Source: Ophiobolus disseminans (taxonomy: Eukaryota > Ascomycota > Dothideomycetes > Pleosporales > Phaeosphaeriaceae). Taken from it: 64,000 nt of DNA. Position 1 is the first letter of the stretch. Every line of letters begins with the position of its first letter. A model generated the notes under the pieces. That model was not told where the DNA came from. It saw nothing but the letters and a program-made list of their open reading frames with translations, and made no database searches. Positions 62,744-64,000 of the stretch are shown one piece after another. A program made the position numbers and the translations under genes. Where the stretch lies: the NCBI GenBank assembly GCA_010093685.1, contig MU006220.1:93502-157501 (forward strand). Direction: 5' to 3'.

Positions 62744-64000
62744 TCAAATACTAACAAAAAAACTCTTCTCCCCCTCCCGTGGCTCCACCCACGCCCGCTT
62801 GAGAATCGGGTCCGCACAACTTATCCGGATGCGCTCGGGCGTGGCTGGACTAGTTAAATGCAGCACGCTTGTCTCGCCGAATTGTGCGCGCGCGGCTTTG
62901 AGTGCGTCGCGGATCGCGAAGAAGACGCAGCTGCCCATGAAGAGGGGGGGTTCGCCTAGAAGGAAGGGGTTAGTGGGTGATTATAGGGATGGGGTGGAAA
63001 GGGTAGGATAGGGGGAAACGTACCAACACCTCTGGACCGCTGAATCGTGCGGAGATTTTCCCACTCGACGTCCTTGAGCAACGAGACATTGAAAATCTGG
63101 GGTATGTCTCTGAAACCCGGGATCTTATAATTCCCCGGGCCCTTTGTGAATATCCCACCCGTGGCTCGCACCCACAAACTCTCCTCCGTGGTAAACAGCC
63201 CCTGGCCCTGCACAAACGCGCCCTCGATTTGGCCGTAGTCAATGCTCGGATTAATGGAGCGGCCAACATCCATCTTGACGTCTGCGCGCAGGACAGTAAA
63301 GTCTCCGGTGAGGGTGTCGATTTCGACTTCCGCAGCCGCAACGCCTTGTGTGAAGTAGTAAAACATTTGCCCCGTATTAGCGCCCCACACGTACCCAATA
63401 TCAGGCGTGGAGTAAAACCCCTGCGCGGAGAGATTCGTGCGCGAGAAATAAGCCGCATGAGCTAATTCTTTCATCGTCGCTTCCTGCCCCAGTTTCTCGC
63501 GGAACGGCTGCAAGCGCTCATTCAAGATCTGACACGCGTTATATATCGCATACCCGTTGAGATCCGAGCTCGCCGACGCCGCAGTCGAGGAAGTGTTTGC
63601 AACCGTATTCGTAGCCGTTTCACTGATGAACACGTTTTCGAGCGGCACGCATAGTGCTTCAGCGGCGATTTGACACATTTTGGTGTGCAGGCCCTGGCCC
63701 ATTTCGGTCCCGCCGTGCGCGACGAGGACGCTGCCGTCGTGGTAGATGTGGACGAGTGCGCCTGCTTGGTTGAGGAAGAGTGCGGTGAAGGAGATGCCGA
63801 ATTTTGTGGGGACGATGGCGAGGCCGCGCTTGTTCCATTTGTGGGTCGCGTTCCACTGCGTGATGGCGTCGCGGCGGGCAGAGTAGTTGGATTCGTCTTG
63901 GACTTGTTGGTACATGAGGGGCACGTACCAGTCTTTTAGTTCCTGGTTGAAGTGCGTGATCATGTTTGTTTCGGGGGAGTACATGTTTATTTCGCGGAGG
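62744..64000 (-). CDS. Xanthine dehydrogenase, C-terminal part (partial at window edge)
   Basis: The coding sequence is complement(join(62744..62955, 63024..>64000)); the gene runs off the right edge on the minus strand. The visible 395 or so residues belong to the molybdopterin domain: REINMYSPETNMITHFNQEL, RRDAITQWNATHKWNKRGLAIVPTKFGISFT, GTEMGQGLHTKMCQIAAEAL, TSSTAASASSDLNGYAIYNAC, DVGRSINPSIDYGQIEGAFVQGQG. The active-site Glu is in GEPPLFMGSCVFFAIRDA, directly after a 68-nt intron. The protein ends KSFFVSI. The full enzyme (about 1,350-1,400 aa in fungi, with 2Fe-2S, FAD and Mo domains) oxidises hypoxanthine and xanthine to urate in purine catabolism. Confidence 0.95.

Overview
The window is nuclear DNA of a filamentous ascomycete (Pezizomycotina). 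Genes carry short introns, mostly 43-97 nt, with GTRAGT-type donors and CTAAC/CTGAC-type branch sites. Genes lie on both strands with intergenic spaces of about 0.1-3 kb, and the content is typically fungal: PtaB-like co-regulator, Ypd1 phosphotransfer protein, 2EXR/F-box-like proteins, a HET relic, CE5 esterase. A plant-associated Dothideomycete is my best guess, but that is inference. I see no tRNA, rRNA, CRISPR array, organellar or intact transposon sequence.

Layout. 0-5 kb: three tandem paralogues encoding single-pass membrane proteins with a positionally conserved intron; the first two share a 20-bp upstream element. 5.4-6.3 kb: a doubtful minus-strand gene. 7.3-9.7 kb: a PtaB/LDB-SEUSS-type regulator. 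10.2-12.8 kb: a doubtful 45-codon gene, then a tandem pair of 2EXR/F-box-like genes, one intact and one broken. 13.2-14.0 kb: a short-chain dehydrogenase. 14.3-15.7 kb: a degraded HET gene. 16.1-20.1 kb: a divergent pair of Dal5-type transporter and TauD-type dioxygenase. 20.9-23.4 kb: a protein with three zinc-cluster-like cysteine blocks. 24.7-25.8 kb: a histidine phosphatase ending in a PCNA-box-like peptide. 27.0-28.7 kb: a repetitive GPI-type wall protein. 30.2-32.5 kb: a secreted GH3 glycosidase. 32.7-35.7 kb: a GHKL-ATPase-like gene with two in-frame stops. 36.6-38.0 kb: a peroxisomal-type flavin amine oxidase. 38.9-39.7 kb: an acetylxylan esterase. 42.6-44.1 kb: a GT2 synthase-like gene with one in-frame stop. 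44.4-54 kb: a coiled-coil protein, a 2EXR-like protein, phosphomannose isomerase, a GT34 mannosyltransferase and a Gep3-type mitochondrial GTPase. 54-55.5 kb: mitochondrial aspartate aminotransferase with an apparent 3-nt exon. 58-62.4 kb: Ypd1, a 2H phosphoesterase and an F-box protein. 62.7 kb to the edge: the C-terminal part of xanthine dehydrogenase.

Functional links. The transporter and dioxygenase look like a sulfonate-uptake and sulfonate-cleavage module. The GH3 enzyme and acetylxylan esterase are secreted enzymes acting on plant or fungal polysaccharides. Phosphomannose isomerase and the GT34 enzyme, 0.9 kb apart, both serve mannosylation. The most noteworthy observations are the 3-nt exon, the PCNA-box phosphatase, the triple zinc-cluster protein, the WSPSNSFYVVP repeat protein, and a recurring pattern of otherwise well-preserved genes broken by single in-frame stop codons.
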